Origin: Brevibacterium sp. CBA3109
Lineage (GTDB): Bacteria; Actinomycetota; Actinomycetes; Actinomycetales; Brevibacteriaceae
Assembly: GCF_040256645.1 (NCBI RefSeq)
Contig: NZ_CP158281.1
Span: 1,612,001-1,676,000 of the forward strand
Length of the DNA: 64,000 nucleotides
Direction: 5' to 3'
The number at the start of each line of letters is the position of its first letter. The first letter of the stretch is position 1. Under the pieces are notes generated by a model. That model saw nothing but the letters and a program-made list of their open reading frames with translations, made no database searches and was not told the DNA's origin. Shown here one piece after another: positions 46,615 through 54,733 of the stretch. Made by a program: the position numbers and the translations under genes.

Positions 46615-46646
46615 GGACCCGGTCTCTTTGTGATGAGACCGGGTCC
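46615..46646. terminator. Terminator hairpin between ogt and tRNA-Ala
   Basis: A perfect 12-bp stem, GGACCCGGTCTC (46615-46626) with GAGACCGGGTCC (46635-46646). On the minus strand it is followed by TTTTCTTC, so it suits the leftward tRNA best; it may also end the ogt transcript. Confidence 0.85.
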
Positions 46647-46655
46647 TTCGCGCGG

Positions 46656-46728
46656 TGGAGGTAAGGGGATTCGAACCCCTGACCTTCTCCATGCCATGGA
46701 GACGCGCTACCAACTGCGCCATACCCCC
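46656..46728 (-). tRNA. tRNA-Ala (anticodon GGC)
   Basis: A 73-nt cloverleaf on the minus strand with acceptor GGGGGTA/TACCTCC including the alanine identity pair G3-U70, D arm GCGCAGTTGGTAGCGC, anticodon stem TCTCC/GGAGA with loop ATGGCAT (anticodon GGC), and T arm AGGGGTTCGAATCCCCT. Discriminator A, no encoded CCA. Confidence 0.95.
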
Positions 46729-46877
46729 GCTTGCTGGATCAATATTACTCAGGTGCACGCGGGACGACAAATCGGCAGACAGTGACGCTGACCACACCCT
46801 GGTGGCGATGGCGTGGCTGCAGCCGGGTCACTGCCGATGGCCGGGGCCGGGTGACCACCCAGTCCCGGCCATCGTCA

Positions 46878-47069
46878 TCAGATCATGGGCCGCACCTGGT
46901 AGAGGTACTTCGCGATTTCTCGTTCGCGCTGCTCCTTCACCCGCTCGTCTCGAGAGAGTCTGCGAAACTGCGCATGACGGCGGTTCCGAACCACCTGCTC
47001 GCGATCCCTTGTCGTGACAGCAGGACGGCGGGCCCATTGGATCAGCTTGAGCCCGGCGCTCAATGCCAC
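46878..47069 (-). CDS. Small basic protein, unknown
   Basis: A possible 63-residue protein from GTG 47069, rich in Arg and Lys (VTTRDREQVVRNRRHAQF, RVKEQREREIAKYLYQVRP). Codon choice is GC-rich at third positions as in neighbouring genes, and the reading frame ends in a helix-like basic tail. No ribosome-binding site or family is evident. It is the only plausible gene between the tRNA and the insertion elements. Confidence 0.4.
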   Translation of the reverse strand: MALSAGLKLIQWARRPAVTTRDREQVVRNRRHAQFRRLSRDERVKEQREREIAKYLYQVRPMI

Positions 47070-47198
47070 ACGCCGTGGATATGTGGCTCATCACTATAGA
47101 TCTTGTGGACTAGTTAGTCTGACTTCTCGAAGGATGTGGCGGTCTCTACCAAACGGATCGATGATGGTCTTGTGGTCGGGTCTGACTCATGGCTCTTC

Positions 47199-47381
47199 TG
47201 ACACCCCGCTGTCTGGGGGTTGTCCTGTTTACGACGTGTCGACTGGCTCGGCTCACTGTAATAAGTGCAGCCCAGCAGGCCGTCATGTCCTGATAGGAGT
47301 CTGGCGTGTCCCCGATAGTGAACTGACTGACGCCGGCTGAGCTGCGCACCCGAGAACTCGAAGAGAAGGGGCGCAGTTCCC
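47199..47381 (+). ncRNA. Candidate bridge RNA region of the IS110 element
   Basis: The 183-bp non-coding left end has the place and size of the IS110 bridge RNA. It can fold into a first hairpin (GACACCCC 47200-47207 with GGGGGTTGTC 47215-47224), a small one (CACT-GTAATA-AGTG near 47254-47267) and a loop closed by GGCGT (47303-47307) with ACGCC (47330-47334). GTTTACGA (47227-47234) is the complement of the right half of the ISL3 end. ATAGGAGT (47293-47300) repeats the element's right end (48459-48466), and GTGTC (47306-47310) is the complement of its left end. The RNA itself is inferred. Confidence 0.55.
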
Positions 47382-48449
47382 ATGATGAACGATAAGCAGG
47401 TTAAGGTCTACGGCGGGATCGACACGCACGCGGACACACATCACCTCGCGGTGATCGACCAAGCCGGGCGCCGACTGGCTGATGCCCAAATACCGACTAC
47501 CGCGACTGGGTACCAGGCAGCATTGCGGTTCTTGGGTTCCTGGCCTGGATTGGTCAGCGTGGGCATCGAGTGCACCGGCTCCTATGGAGCCGCGGTCACC
47601 CGAGCTGTGCGGGAGGCAGGCATCACGGTGTTCGAGGTGAATCGACCCAACCGGTTCGACCGGCGACTCCACGGCAAGAGCGATCCCTTCGATGCTTATT
47701 CCGCCGCTGAGGCTGTGCTGGGTGGCAGAGCCAGCGCGGCGCCCAAGGGCGGGGACGGGCTCGTGGAGTCGCTGCGAGTACTGCGGACCTCAAGGTCCTC
47801 GGCGCTGCAGGCTCGGACTGCGACGATCAATCAGATTAAGGGGATGCTGATCACAGCCCCAGAGGATCTGCGTACACGTTACAAGGGCCTGTCAACTCCC
47901 AAACTGATTGCAGCACTGGCGGCATCGCGACCAACAGCGACACCGGTCACCGCCGCCGAGGCCACGGCCTACAGCCTGCGGCTGCTGGCAAGGCGCTGGC
48001 AAGCACTGACCGGGCAGATAGAGGACTTGGCTGGGCACCTGCAGCGACTACTGGACGACCACGCTCCCGACCTGATGAGGGTCTTCGGCTGCGGCCGAGA
48101 CACCGTCGCGCAACTGTTGATCACCGCCGGGGACAACCCTGATCGGCTACGTTCAGAAGCCGCGTTCGCAGCACTGGCCGGGGTCTGCCCAATCCCGGCA
48201 TCGTCGGGTAAGACTAAACGCCACCGACTCAACCGCGCTGGGGACCGGCAGGCAAACTCCGCGCTTTATCACATCGTGATGGTGCGGCTGCGTTACAACC
48301 AGGAGACCCGCGACTACGTGGCGCGGCGAACTGCTGAAGGCAAGACCAAGATGGAAATCATCCGCTGCCTGAAGCGTTACCTCGTCCGCCAGCTCTATCC
48401 CCTCATCGTCGAGACTCTTCATCCCAGAAAAGAGGTGGCCGTCGCTTGA
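47382..48449 (+). CDS. IS110-family transposase (DEDD/serine recombinase)
   Basis: A 355-residue RNA-guided-type transposase. The RuvC-like DEDD domain shows GGIDTHADTHHLAV (first Asp), GIECTGSYG (Glu) and GKSDPFDAYSAAEAV (two Asp). The C-terminal Tnp domain has PASSGKTKRHRLNRAGDRQANSALYHIVM (in part: RAGDRQANSALYHIV), whose serine is expected to be the nucleophile. Length is normal and no frameshift is seen, so the protein is probably active. GAGAAGGGG lies 12 bp upstream of the ATG. Confidence 0.93.
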   Translation: MMNDKQVKVYGGIDTHADTHHLAVIDQAGRRLADAQIPTTATGYQAALRFLGSWPGLVSVGIECTGSYGAAVTRAVREAGITVFEVNRPNRFDRRLHGKSDPFDAYSAAEAVLGGRASAAPKGGDGLVESLRVLRTSRSSALQARTATINQIKGMLITAPEDLRTRYKGLSTPKLIAALAASRPTATPVTAAEATAYSLRLLARRWQALTGQIEDLAGHLQRLLDDHAPDLMRVFGCGRDTVAQLLITAGDNPDRLRSEAAFAALAGVCPIPASSGKTKRHRLNRAGDRQANSALYHIVMVRLRYNQETRDYVARRTAEGKTKMEIIRCLKRYLVRQLYPLIVETLHPRKEVAVA

Positions 48450-49775
48450 CGAAACACTATAGGAGTGTCGTAATTGAGAGTGTAGAACTGGCCTGAAGCC
48501 ACCGGACTCGAGCAGACTCCTGGCGATGTAGTGGGTGATGTTCCGGAACCCCAACGCGGACCCGCGGAGATGTTCAAGCCTGCCGTTGATCGCTTCAGTC
48601 GGACCATTCGACGTTCCCGATCGGGTGAAGAACGCGAGCACATCAGCAGCTCGACGCTTCAAAGTCCTTCCTAACCGTTTGAGCTCAACCAGCCCTGTCG
48701 GCAGATTCGTCGTCAGGGTATCGATGACCGTGCTCAAGAGCTTCTTGCCCTCGTTCCGGTCGGCGGTTCGGTAGGCGCTCACTATGTCTTGGTAGACAGC
48801 CCAGGTGACTTCGACTTCGATGGAACTCGAATCGGCGAACAGGCCCGCGATCCTCTCCTGTTGCTTGGTTGTGAGCAGATCAGTACCGGTGTGCAGAGTC
48901 CTCCTTGCCCGATACAAGGGGTCTTTCGCTCGTCCACGATGGCCAGTTGTCTCCTGCTGAATACGACGACGAACATCATCGAGAGCATCACCGGCGAGCT
49001 TGACGACGTGGAAGGGGTCCATGACTTCGACAGCGTCGGGCAGTTCCTCAACTGAGGCTGTTTTGAAGCCGGAGAATCCGTCCATCGCGACGACGTCGAT
49101 GCCATCACGCCAGTCTTTCGGTCGGGCTTTCAGCCATTGTTTGAAGACTTGTTTCGACCGTCCGGGAATCATGTCGAGCAGTCGTGCCGGGCCTGTTGCC
49201 TGGCTGATCGGGGTGAGGTCTATGATGACGGTGACGTACTTGTCGCCACGTCGGGTGTGCCGCCATACGTGCTCGTCGACACCTATGACGCTGACCCCGT
49301 CGAAACGGGTCGGGTCGTTGATCAACAACCTGTGGCCTTCAGCGAGGATTGCGGAGTTCGCGGTGTGCCAGGACACGGCGAGTTTGCTTGCGATCACAGA
49401 CACGGTGTCGTGGTCGATGACGAGAGCACTCAGCGCCCATTCGAGGCCGGTTCGAGAGATCTTCGCTCGTGGTGGTGCCGCAGCAGTGGTGTCTTGGCGC
49501 CATACGCGGCCGCACTCGACGCATTTGTAACGGCGGAGGCGAATATGAAGCGTGGTCGGTCGGTGACCGAAGGGTTCGTGGGCCAGACGCCGGACGACGG
49601 TATCGCGAACGATCCCGTGGCCACCGCACCGTCGGCACCAGTCATCGGCAGTGTTGGGCCGGCATTCCAGGATGGCTTTGCCTCCGGTGATGTGCTGGCC
49701 GATACAGGTCAGGTCGAGGGTGTTGAGTCGGCAGAATGTCGTGAGGTCAGGGGTCGAGAAAGTAGGCTTGGCCAC
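48153..49775 (-). CDS. ISL3-family transposase with run-on C terminus
   Basis: A DDE transposase. The N terminus has a zinc-finger pair (CRRCGG and KCVECGRVW), followed by a helix-turn-helix. The acidic residues lie in IGVDEHVWRHTRRGDKY, VVAMDGFSGFK, VMDPFHVVKLA and NGPTEAINGRLE. The native part runs from 49775 to about 48470 (about 435 residues, ending GGFRPVLHSQLR). The remaining 105 codons read antisense through the inserted IS110, so the C terminus is an artefact of the insertion. All catalytic residues remain, but the left terminal repeat is split, so the element is likely immobile as it stands. Confidence 0.88.
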   Translation of the reverse strand: MAKPTFSTPDLTTFCRLNTLDLTCIGQHITGGKAILECRPNTADDWCRRCGGHGIVRDTVVRRLAHEPFGHRPTTLHIRLRRYKCVECGRVWRQDTTAAAPPRAKISRTGLEWALSALVIDHDTVSVIASKLAVSWHTANSAILAEGHRLLINDPTRFDGVSVIGVDEHVWRHTRRGDKYVTVIIDLTPISQATGPARLLDMIPGRSKQVFKQWLKARPKDWRDGIDVVAMDGFSGFKTASVEELPDAVEVMDPFHVVKLAGDALDDVRRRIQQETTGHRGRAKDPLYRARRTLHTGTDLLTTKQQERIAGLFADSSSIEVEVTWAVYQDIVSAYRTADRNEGKKLLSTVIDTLTTNLPTGLVELKRLGRTLKRRAADVLAFFTRSGTSNGPTEAINGRLEHLRGSALGFRNITHYIARSLLESGGFRPVLHSQLRHSYSVSSSDGHLFSGMKSLDDEGIELADEVTLQAADDFHLGLAFSSSPRHVVAGLLVVTQPHHHDVIKRGVCLPVPSAVESVAFSLTRRCRDWADPGQCCERGF

Positions 49776-49897
49776 GTCGAGGTCTTTCGGATGGACCGTG
49801 TAGGAACTTCCATCATCGGAAGACCTCGACGTCTATCCGGGCAGCGACTCGCCGTGTCCGGGCATCACCGGCCTGCACTTTCTTTTACGGAAGAGCC

Positions 49898-50387
49898 ACC
49901 TAACCTGCCCGGAAAGCCACGGAAATCCAACCACCGGATGCGGTGATCGCCGCATCCCAGAAGAAGACACCATGTTGACCCATCTTTATGTCCGCCTCGT
50001 AGCGTTCGTCGCCGGTGTCGGCACTGCCGACCCGAAGCGCCGAGGCGACGGCCCCCCGTTCACAAGGAGGTGCCTGACCGCAGGGACGTTCCCGGTTGGG
50101 TGCTCATCACGCTCGTTAGTTTCCGCGCGCACACCTTCCCCTCCCCTCAGAGCCAACCGAATTAAGGAAGTTCGCGGAGCAAGGCCTCAACCACAGCCGG
50201 AATCAACAAGTGACTATCAAACTTCAGTACCGGGCAGTGCGTCGCAGGTTACAATTTCGACACCAAGATCAAGCCTTACTCGATACTTCATCGAAAGTTT
50301 TCGTTCTGCGGTTAATATCACGTTACCCACTCCGACGACCGGCTGCACTAGCGCATGCCACGCGGAGCTAACAGAACGGAAAATGCA
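49898..50387. other. Non-coding stretch after ISL3
   Basis: 490 bp with no convincing gene. The longest frame (49972-50391) has no family features, erratic codon use and no good ribosome-binding site. The sequence turns more A/T-rich after 50160, marking the change into the accessory cassette that follows. Confidence 0.6.
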
Positions 50388-51059
50388 ATGAAGCATACTT
50401 CCAAGATCCTGGCGATTTGCCTCTCACTAGTCCTAGCTGCCGGCGCGGCATCGCCTGTAGCTGCCGAGGAGGAAGAGTCGGAGGTCGACAGTGTTGTCAT
50501 GGCGCAGTACGAGGCTTGGGCACAGACGGTCGAGACGAACGCGTTGACACTTTCGGACGACTTCCTACAAACACAGGCAGCGAGTACCGCCGAGTACGTG
50601 GACACAACTGTTACGATTGGCGATCCAGTCGCCTCGAGGTCCGCCGAAGCCGCAGAAGAGGCGAACTCGCGGTACGTCAAGTGCACTGCACGTGTGGACA
50701 ACCCTCACTATTCCAAAGGGGCAGGTGGCGCGATATACAAGTCCCGGTATAAGTGCGAATCGAAAGGAGTCAGCACGACCGTGAAGCTACGAGTCCGCGG
50801 TCTTCTTAGCCTGTACCCAGCTTCGAAGAACGGCGGGAAAGCCGGCAAAGGACAGAGCCGGGCAAAGAGCGACGCAAACATTACGGTCAAGGCAAACACC
50901 GGGTTCTCCAACCCTTACTACACGCCCAAGACTGGTTACAACGGTGGACGCGGCACCGGATACTGGAACGCCACCAGCACACTGATCATCAACAGTCATC
51001 CTTCACTCTCGGGAAAGCGAACAGGATCAAACTCAAAGACCGTCTGGAAGAAGATTTAG
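50388..51059 (+). CDS. Secreted protein of unknown function
   Basis: A 223-residue protein with a Sec signal peptide (MKHTSKILAICLSLVLAAGA, cleavage probably after ASPVAA). An acidic stretch EEEESEVDS follows, then a helical region to about residue 95. The C-terminal 130 residues look beta-rich, with two cysteines (KCTARVDNPHYSKGAG, YKCESKGVS) that could form a disulphide, and a Gly/Asn/Tyr-rich end. No catalytic motif is seen. Base composition is more A/T-rich than the flanking chromosome. ACGGAAA lies before ATG 50388. Other genes of the cassette give no functional clue; a secreted effector or toxin role is possible but not shown. Confidence 0.75.
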   Translation: MKHTSKILAICLSLVLAAGAASPVAAEEEESEVDSVVMAQYEAWAQTVETNALTLSDDFLQTQAASTAEYVDTTVTIGDPVASRSAEAAEEANSRYVKCTARVDNPHYSKGAGGAIYKSRYKCESKGVSTTVKLRVRGLLSLYPASKNGGKAGKGQSRAKSDANITVKANTGFSNPYYTPKTGYNGGRGTGYWNATSTLIINSHPSLSGKRTGSNSKTVWKKI

Positions 51060-51116
51060 ACTGCAATCTACCAAGCAAATCAAAGATCGACAGGCTAAAC
51101 GAACTGCGAGGTCCCC

Positions 51117-51461
51117 ATGGACGACGAAGTCTTTCACCTGATTGACGAGCGAGATATCGATCGTGAAGCCACTGCTGACACATTTCGCGTTTCGTTCTGG
51201 CATGGCGACGAAAACGATCCACAGGATCTCACTTCGGTCGCCGTATACGAAACTTCAGTTGCAACTCTCGACGAGGTCATCGCGTGGGCGAAGCGCGGGC
51301 AAATTCCTGAGCCTCGGCTAGTCGAAATATTCGCAGTAGTCGCTTCTGCAGAACAGAAAGACAGCATACAGATTGCGAGTTATGACCACCGCCCAGATCT
51401 GAAGCCGGGCGAAGTTCGTGACACCGGCTACTCTGAAGCGTCGATCTTCCTACACGGTTAA
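51117..51461 (+). CDS. Small acidic protein of unknown function
   Basis: A 114-residue acidic cytoplasmic-type protein without signal or membrane segment. It begins MDDEVFHLIDERDIDRE and contains VATLDEVIAWAKRGQIPEPRL. Only 57 bp separate it from the secreted-protein gene, so the two may be one unit. Such a secreted-plus-small-acidic pair recalls effector and immunity gene pairs, but nothing in the sequence proves this. A/T-rich codon use suggests transfer. Confidence 0.65.
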   Translation: MDDEVFHLIDERDIDREATADTFRVSFWHGDENDPQDLTSVAVYETSVATLDEVIAWAKRGQIPEPRLVEIFAVVASAEQKDSIQIASYDHRPDLKPGEVRDTGYSEASIFLHG

Positions 51462-51674
51462 CTGCTCGACAGCGAACAGGATGCATGAGTCAATTGCTCT
51501 CGGCGGTTCCGTCTTTTGCGGACGGGACCGCCGACTATTCCGCTCGTCGCTCCCACCACACATCATCCGACTGCAACCACGCTCCCAGCGTAGAGCACCG
51601 CCGGTCATGCAAACGCACGAACATCCCCATCGAACCCGAGGCGCTCGGGTGCGCCGTGATCTGGAATCACCGAC

Positions 51675-51698
51675 CTACACTCTCGTTTACGAAGAGCC
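51675..51698. repeat. Solo ISL3-type terminal repeat
   Basis: 24 bp (CTACACTCTCGTTTACG then AAGAGCC) match the restored left end of the ISL3 element at 47191/48470 at 22 of 24 positions, in inverted orientation to it. No transposase coding sequence adjoins, so it is a stand-alone end. Confidence 0.8.
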
Positions 51699-52551
51699 GG
51701 ATATGTGAATGGAAGTGCCCTAGACAAAACGATTCCTTAATGTTTTCGGGCAGGGAGATGCCCAAATAAGAGTTAGTTGAAATGTTCGAAATCAATGAGC
51801 AGAAGAAAAGCCCGAGAGTCGAATGAAAGCGACCTCTGGAAAATGAATTCAGGGATTGGCTATCGCACGATCGGCTGAGGCTCGATGAGGATCAGCCGAC
51901 GTGGCGGCAGCTGCCCAAAGACGGGTTCACTCGGATGAGTGGATCAAGGCCCAAAAAGTCGGTGGTGTACGTGGATGAACGCACCTGGTGAACGACGGTG
52001 TCTCGAGCGAGTTCACCTCAGGCGTGAATGCGGTCCGTGGGCGCCGACTGTGGCGACAGAGCTGCATGGCCTGGGTGATCCTGCAGTAGGAAACGTTCCG
52101 GTGTTCAATTGACCGGTGGAGAAAGACGTGAGGTGCGGCTGGAATTCAGCCGACGAGCCCTTGTCCGCCAATCAAGCAGGCAGTTTTCCCGATCCAGCGG
52201 TGCTGGAGGTTCGGAAATGCGATGATTTTCAGCATAGTTCTGCGCTCCCTTCTTGGTCGTGGATCTCGTTTGAGTGGCGTCAGCACTCAAGATGGTTTGT
52301 TGCAATTCTGAGGTTTGTGCGAATCCGTAATTGCACTATTGAATTTATCACAGGTGAAGAACTCTGTGTGATTTTTGTTCATTCTTTCTGAACTCTATTG
52401 TGGGTCGAGAGAAACGTGGCCTAATCGGGCCAGTCGTCGATCTGGGCGTCCAGGTCGATTATCTCTCCAGCGACGCAGGGATGTTGGGTCGAAGAATACC
52501 GAGGTACCGACGTAGAATCTTCTCAGACTCGCGACTCTCTGGGAGAAGATA
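51699..52551. other. Degenerate, A/T-rich stretch with a coding-like fragment
   Basis: About 850 bp without an intact gene. A 54-codon fragment at 51827-51991 (KRPLENEFRDWLSHDRLRLD, later KKSVVYVDERTW) looks like the remains of a protein but starts right after a stop codon and has no start of its own; the family is not recognised. From 52250 to 52390 the sequence is notably A/T-rich. TAGAAT near 52515 may be the -10 of the universal stress gene. Confidence 0.5.
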
Positions 52552-53451
52552 ATGTCACAGCCAGCTGCCACCACTCGACGACTGGTCGTCGGATACATCG
52601 CCACGGACCGTGGACGCGACGCCATCGCTCTGGCCATCTCACTCGCACGCTCCGCTGGGATCGAACTCATCGTGACGATCGTGCGTCCGGAGTCATCGAC
52701 CTTCACCGCAGGCAATTCGATTCCGCAGGACGGCACCGGGATTGTCTTGCAGCAGCTCGAGGATTGGCTTGACGAGGCTCTGTCCCTGGTGCCGGATGAT
52801 GTCTGCGCCCGTGGCCTCATCCACACTTCGTCGAATGAGTCCAAGGGGCTGATGGAGGTTGCCGAGGCCGAAGGTGCACTCGGTATCGTCATCGGTGCTC
52901 GCGCCACAACACTGATGCGTTCGTTCCGCATCGGAACTGTCGCGACCTCGCTGCTTCACTCCTCAACAGTCCCAGTGGTGCTGGCTCCGTCAGGCAACTC
53001 GGACATCGGCCCCGTCTCCCGAATCACCACATTCTTCGGTGCCCGCCCCGGAGCTGCAGCGCTCATCGGTGCGGCTGTGCAGTCAGCGGCCGCCCTCGAC
53101 GTCGACCTGCGTCTGATCTCCCTGATCGAGAACGACGGGCTCGGCGATGACGACACCGTGGAGATTCAGGAATTTGCCGAGGAGTACGGGGGAGCGGTGC
53201 TGGCCGGCCGCGCCGCCGAGATGCTTGAGTCGGGCCGAGCCGTCGTCAGGTCACAGGCTGGAGCCGACATCGAAGACGCTGCCGCCAACGTCGACTTCCA
53301 GCCTGGCGAGATCGCATTCATCGGTTCCAGCAGGCTCGGTCGAGGCGGCCGGGTCTTCATCGGTGCACGTGCCAGACGACTGCTGCGTGTGCTGCCGGTG
53401 CCCGTCGTCGTTGTGCCCCGCCGGGCTATCGGCCCCGTCTCAACACGGTGA
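52552..53451 (+). CDS. Universal stress protein, tandem domains
   Basis: A 299-residue protein with two UspA-like domains. The first (about 8-148) has RLVVGYIATDRGRDAIALAI and the ATP-loop-like IVIGARATTLMRSFRIGTVATSLLHSSTVPVVLAP (in part: GSFRIGT-like FRIGTVATSLLHSSTVP). The second (about 155-295) is shorter and ends in IGSSRLGRGGRVFIGARARRLLRVLPVPVVVVP, of the same pattern. The role is in stress or dormancy responses. GGGAGAAG precedes the ATG. Its stop overlaps the hydrolase start. Confidence 0.88.
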   Translation: MSQPAATTRRLVVGYIATDRGRDAIALAISLARSAGIELIVTIVRPESSTFTAGNSIPQDGTGIVLQQLEDWLDEALSLVPDDVCARGLIHTSSNESKGLMEVAEAEGALGIVIGARATTLMRSFRIGTVATSLLHSSTVPVVLAPSGNSDIGPVSRITTFFGARPGAAALIGAAVQSAAALDVDLRLISLIENDGLGDDDTVEIQEFAEEYGGAVLAGRAAEMLESGRAVVRSQAGADIEDAAANVDFQPGEIAFIGSSRLGRGGRVFIGARARRLLRVLPVPVVVVPRRAIGPVSTR

Positions 53452-54317
53452 GCCACTCTGCTCCTGCCCGCGCCGACCTCACCGTCGACGGCCACCCGAC
53501 CGCTGTGTGGCTGCACACGTCGGGTTCGACCCGCCGCCCTGTGCTCATGGTCCACGGATTCCGTGGCGATCACCATGGGATGGACCTCATCGCGGGAGCA
53601 ATCCGGGACCGTGACGTCATCGTCGCCGACCTGCCCGGGTTCGGCCTCACTCCTCCTTTGCGGACAGGTCTGAGTCTCGACAGCTACTGCGATCATCTCG
53701 GGGGGCTCGTCGCCGAGGTGACTTCGCGTTGGCAGGCCGCACCGATCGTCCTCGGCCACTCCTTCGGATCGATTCTGGTCGCACATATGGCCGCCCGTCG
53801 ACCGTCCACGGCTGCCGAGCTCATCCTCATCAACCCGATCACGACACCGGCGCTTCAAGGCTCCGCCAAAGTACTGACAGCCCTGACCCGTCTCTACTAC
53901 AACCTCGGAGCGCGGCTGCCGGAGTCGATCGGGCATCAGCTGCTGGCCAACCCGGTCATCGTACGAGCGATGAGTGAGGTCATGGCCACGACCAGAGACC
54001 GCGGGCTGCGACGCTATATCCATGACCAGCATTCTCGGCACTTCTCCACGTTCAGCGATCGGGCTTCGCTGGCAGCGGCCTTCGACGTCTCAGTCGCCCA
54101 CACCGTCACCGAGGTGGCCGGCAACCTGAGTATGCCCACGCTCGTCATTGCCGGAGACAAGGACGCTATCGCTCCGATCGCTGCGACTCGCGAATTCGTG
54201 TCAGACCTGGCCTGCGCGCAGTTCGTGGAACTCTCCGGAGTGGGGCACTTGGTGCATTATGAGCGTCCCGACGCAGCCGCCTCGGCGATCATGGAATTCT
54301 GTCGCGATCGGGACTGA
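53448..54317 (+). CDS. Alpha/beta-fold hydrolase
   Basis: A 289-residue hydrolase. The oxyanion region is LMVHGFRGDHHGMD, the nucleophile serine is in VLGHSFGSILVAH, the acid in LVIAGDKDAIAPI and the catalytic histidine in SGVGHLVHYERP. The substrate is unknown. It starts at GTG 53448 overlapping the universal-stress gene, so they are co-translated. Confidence 0.9.
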   Translation: MSHSAPARADLTVDGHPTAVWLHTSGSTRRPVLMVHGFRGDHHGMDLIAGAIRDRDVIVADLPGFGLTPPLRTGLSLDSYCDHLGGLVAEVTSRWQAAPIVLGHSFGSILVAHMAARRPSTAAELILINPITTPALQGSAKVLTALTRLYYNLGARLPESIGHQLLANPVIVRAMSEVMATTRDRGLRRYIHDQHSRHFSTFSDRASLAAAFDVSVAHTVTEVAGNLSMPTLVIAGDKDAIAPIAATREFVSDLACAQFVELSGVGHLVHYERPDAAASAIMEFCRDRD

Positions 54318-54343
54318 ACCTGTCACCGATCGATGACAGCACG

Positions 54344-54379
54344 AAGAGGGCCGATGCGAATCAACGCATCGGCCCTCTT
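54344..54379 (+). terminator. Terminator hairpin after the hydrolase gene
   Basis: A perfect 15-bp stem, AAGAGGGCCGATGCG (54344-54358) with CGCATCGGCCCTCTT (54365-54379), loop AATCAA, followed by TCTC. It also lies just after the end of the convergent small membrane-protein gene and may serve both. Confidence 0.9.
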
Positions 54380-54396
54380 TCTCACAACGGAAGGTG

Positions 54397-54624
54397 TCAG
54401 GGGCGGTCGCTGACCCAGTGGTAGATCATGGGGACGATGAACGCGAAGCAGGCAGAGAGCAGACCGGCCCAGAAGAGCCAGAACTGGGTACCCGTGGCAC
54501 CGTAGAATCCGGCACCGAAGAGGTAGAGACCGAACACGAAGAGGGCTAACGAGAAGATGAAGACGATGACGTCAGCGAACGATGCTGAGTTCCGGGTTCT
54601 CTTCGTGGTGGCGATATTGGACAT
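54397..54624 (-). CDS. Small two-helix membrane protein
   Basis: A 75-residue protein with two hydrophobic segments (VIVFIFSLALFVFGLYLFG and FWLFWAGLLSACFAFIVPMIY) after a basic N terminus. It starts at ATG 54624 behind GGAGGAGAAC. No family with a known function is recognised. Confidence 0.75.
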   Translation of the reverse strand: MSNIATTKRTRNSASFADVIVFIFSLALFVFGLYLFGAGFYGATGTQFWLFWAGLLSACFAFIVPMIYHWVSDRP

Positions 54625-54733
54625 GTTCTCCTCCGACGGTCATTGAGGTGCAGACTGACACACTGCGAGCAAGTCTACACGCAGTAGAGAAGAATCCGGT
54701 TGCGACCCTCGCTCGAGTCGCGGCAGGGATCGA

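Larger units (their letters stand above)
47199..48469 (+). mobile_element. IS110-family element inserted in the ISL3 terminal repeat
   Basis: Boundaries are deduced from restoration of the ISL3 terminus: TC is found at both junctions (47197-47198 and 48468-48469), matching the 2-bp core of IS110-type recombination. The element is about 1.27 kb with a 183-bp non-coding left end, one transposase gene and a short right end (20 bp after the stop). There are no terminal inverted repeats, as expected for the family. Confidence 0.85.
47191..49897 (-). mobile_element. ISL3-family insertion sequence, interrupted by IS110
   Basis: The right end (49874-49897) reads TGCACTTTCTTTTACGG then AAGAGCC, the outward-facing ISL3/IS31831-like terminus. 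The left end is split: GGCTCTTC at 47191-47198 and GTAATTGAGAGTGTAG at 48470-48485, with an IS110 element between. Joined, these give a 24-bp end inverted to the right one with about 19 of 24 matches. The transposase is on the minus strand. The expected 8-bp target duplication is not seen (TGACTCAT on the left, ACCTAACC on the right). Confidence 0.85.

Noticed and set aside
46656..47190. tRNA-Ala(GGC) as integration site of the accessory island
   Set aside because: The tRNA 3' end faces ogt, away from the island, and no copy of the tRNA end is found at the far side near 52500.
47183..49905. 8-bp target duplication of the ISL3 element
   Set aside because: TGACTCAT on the left and ACCTAACC on the right do not match, so no duplication can be claimed.
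49972..50391. 139-codon open frame after ISL3
   Set aside because: Irregular composition, no ribosome-binding site, overlaps the start of the secreted-protein gene and resembles no protein.
52116..52391. 91-codon open frame before the universal stress gene
   Set aside because: A/T-rich sequence with no start signal or family; the composition does not look like coding sequence.
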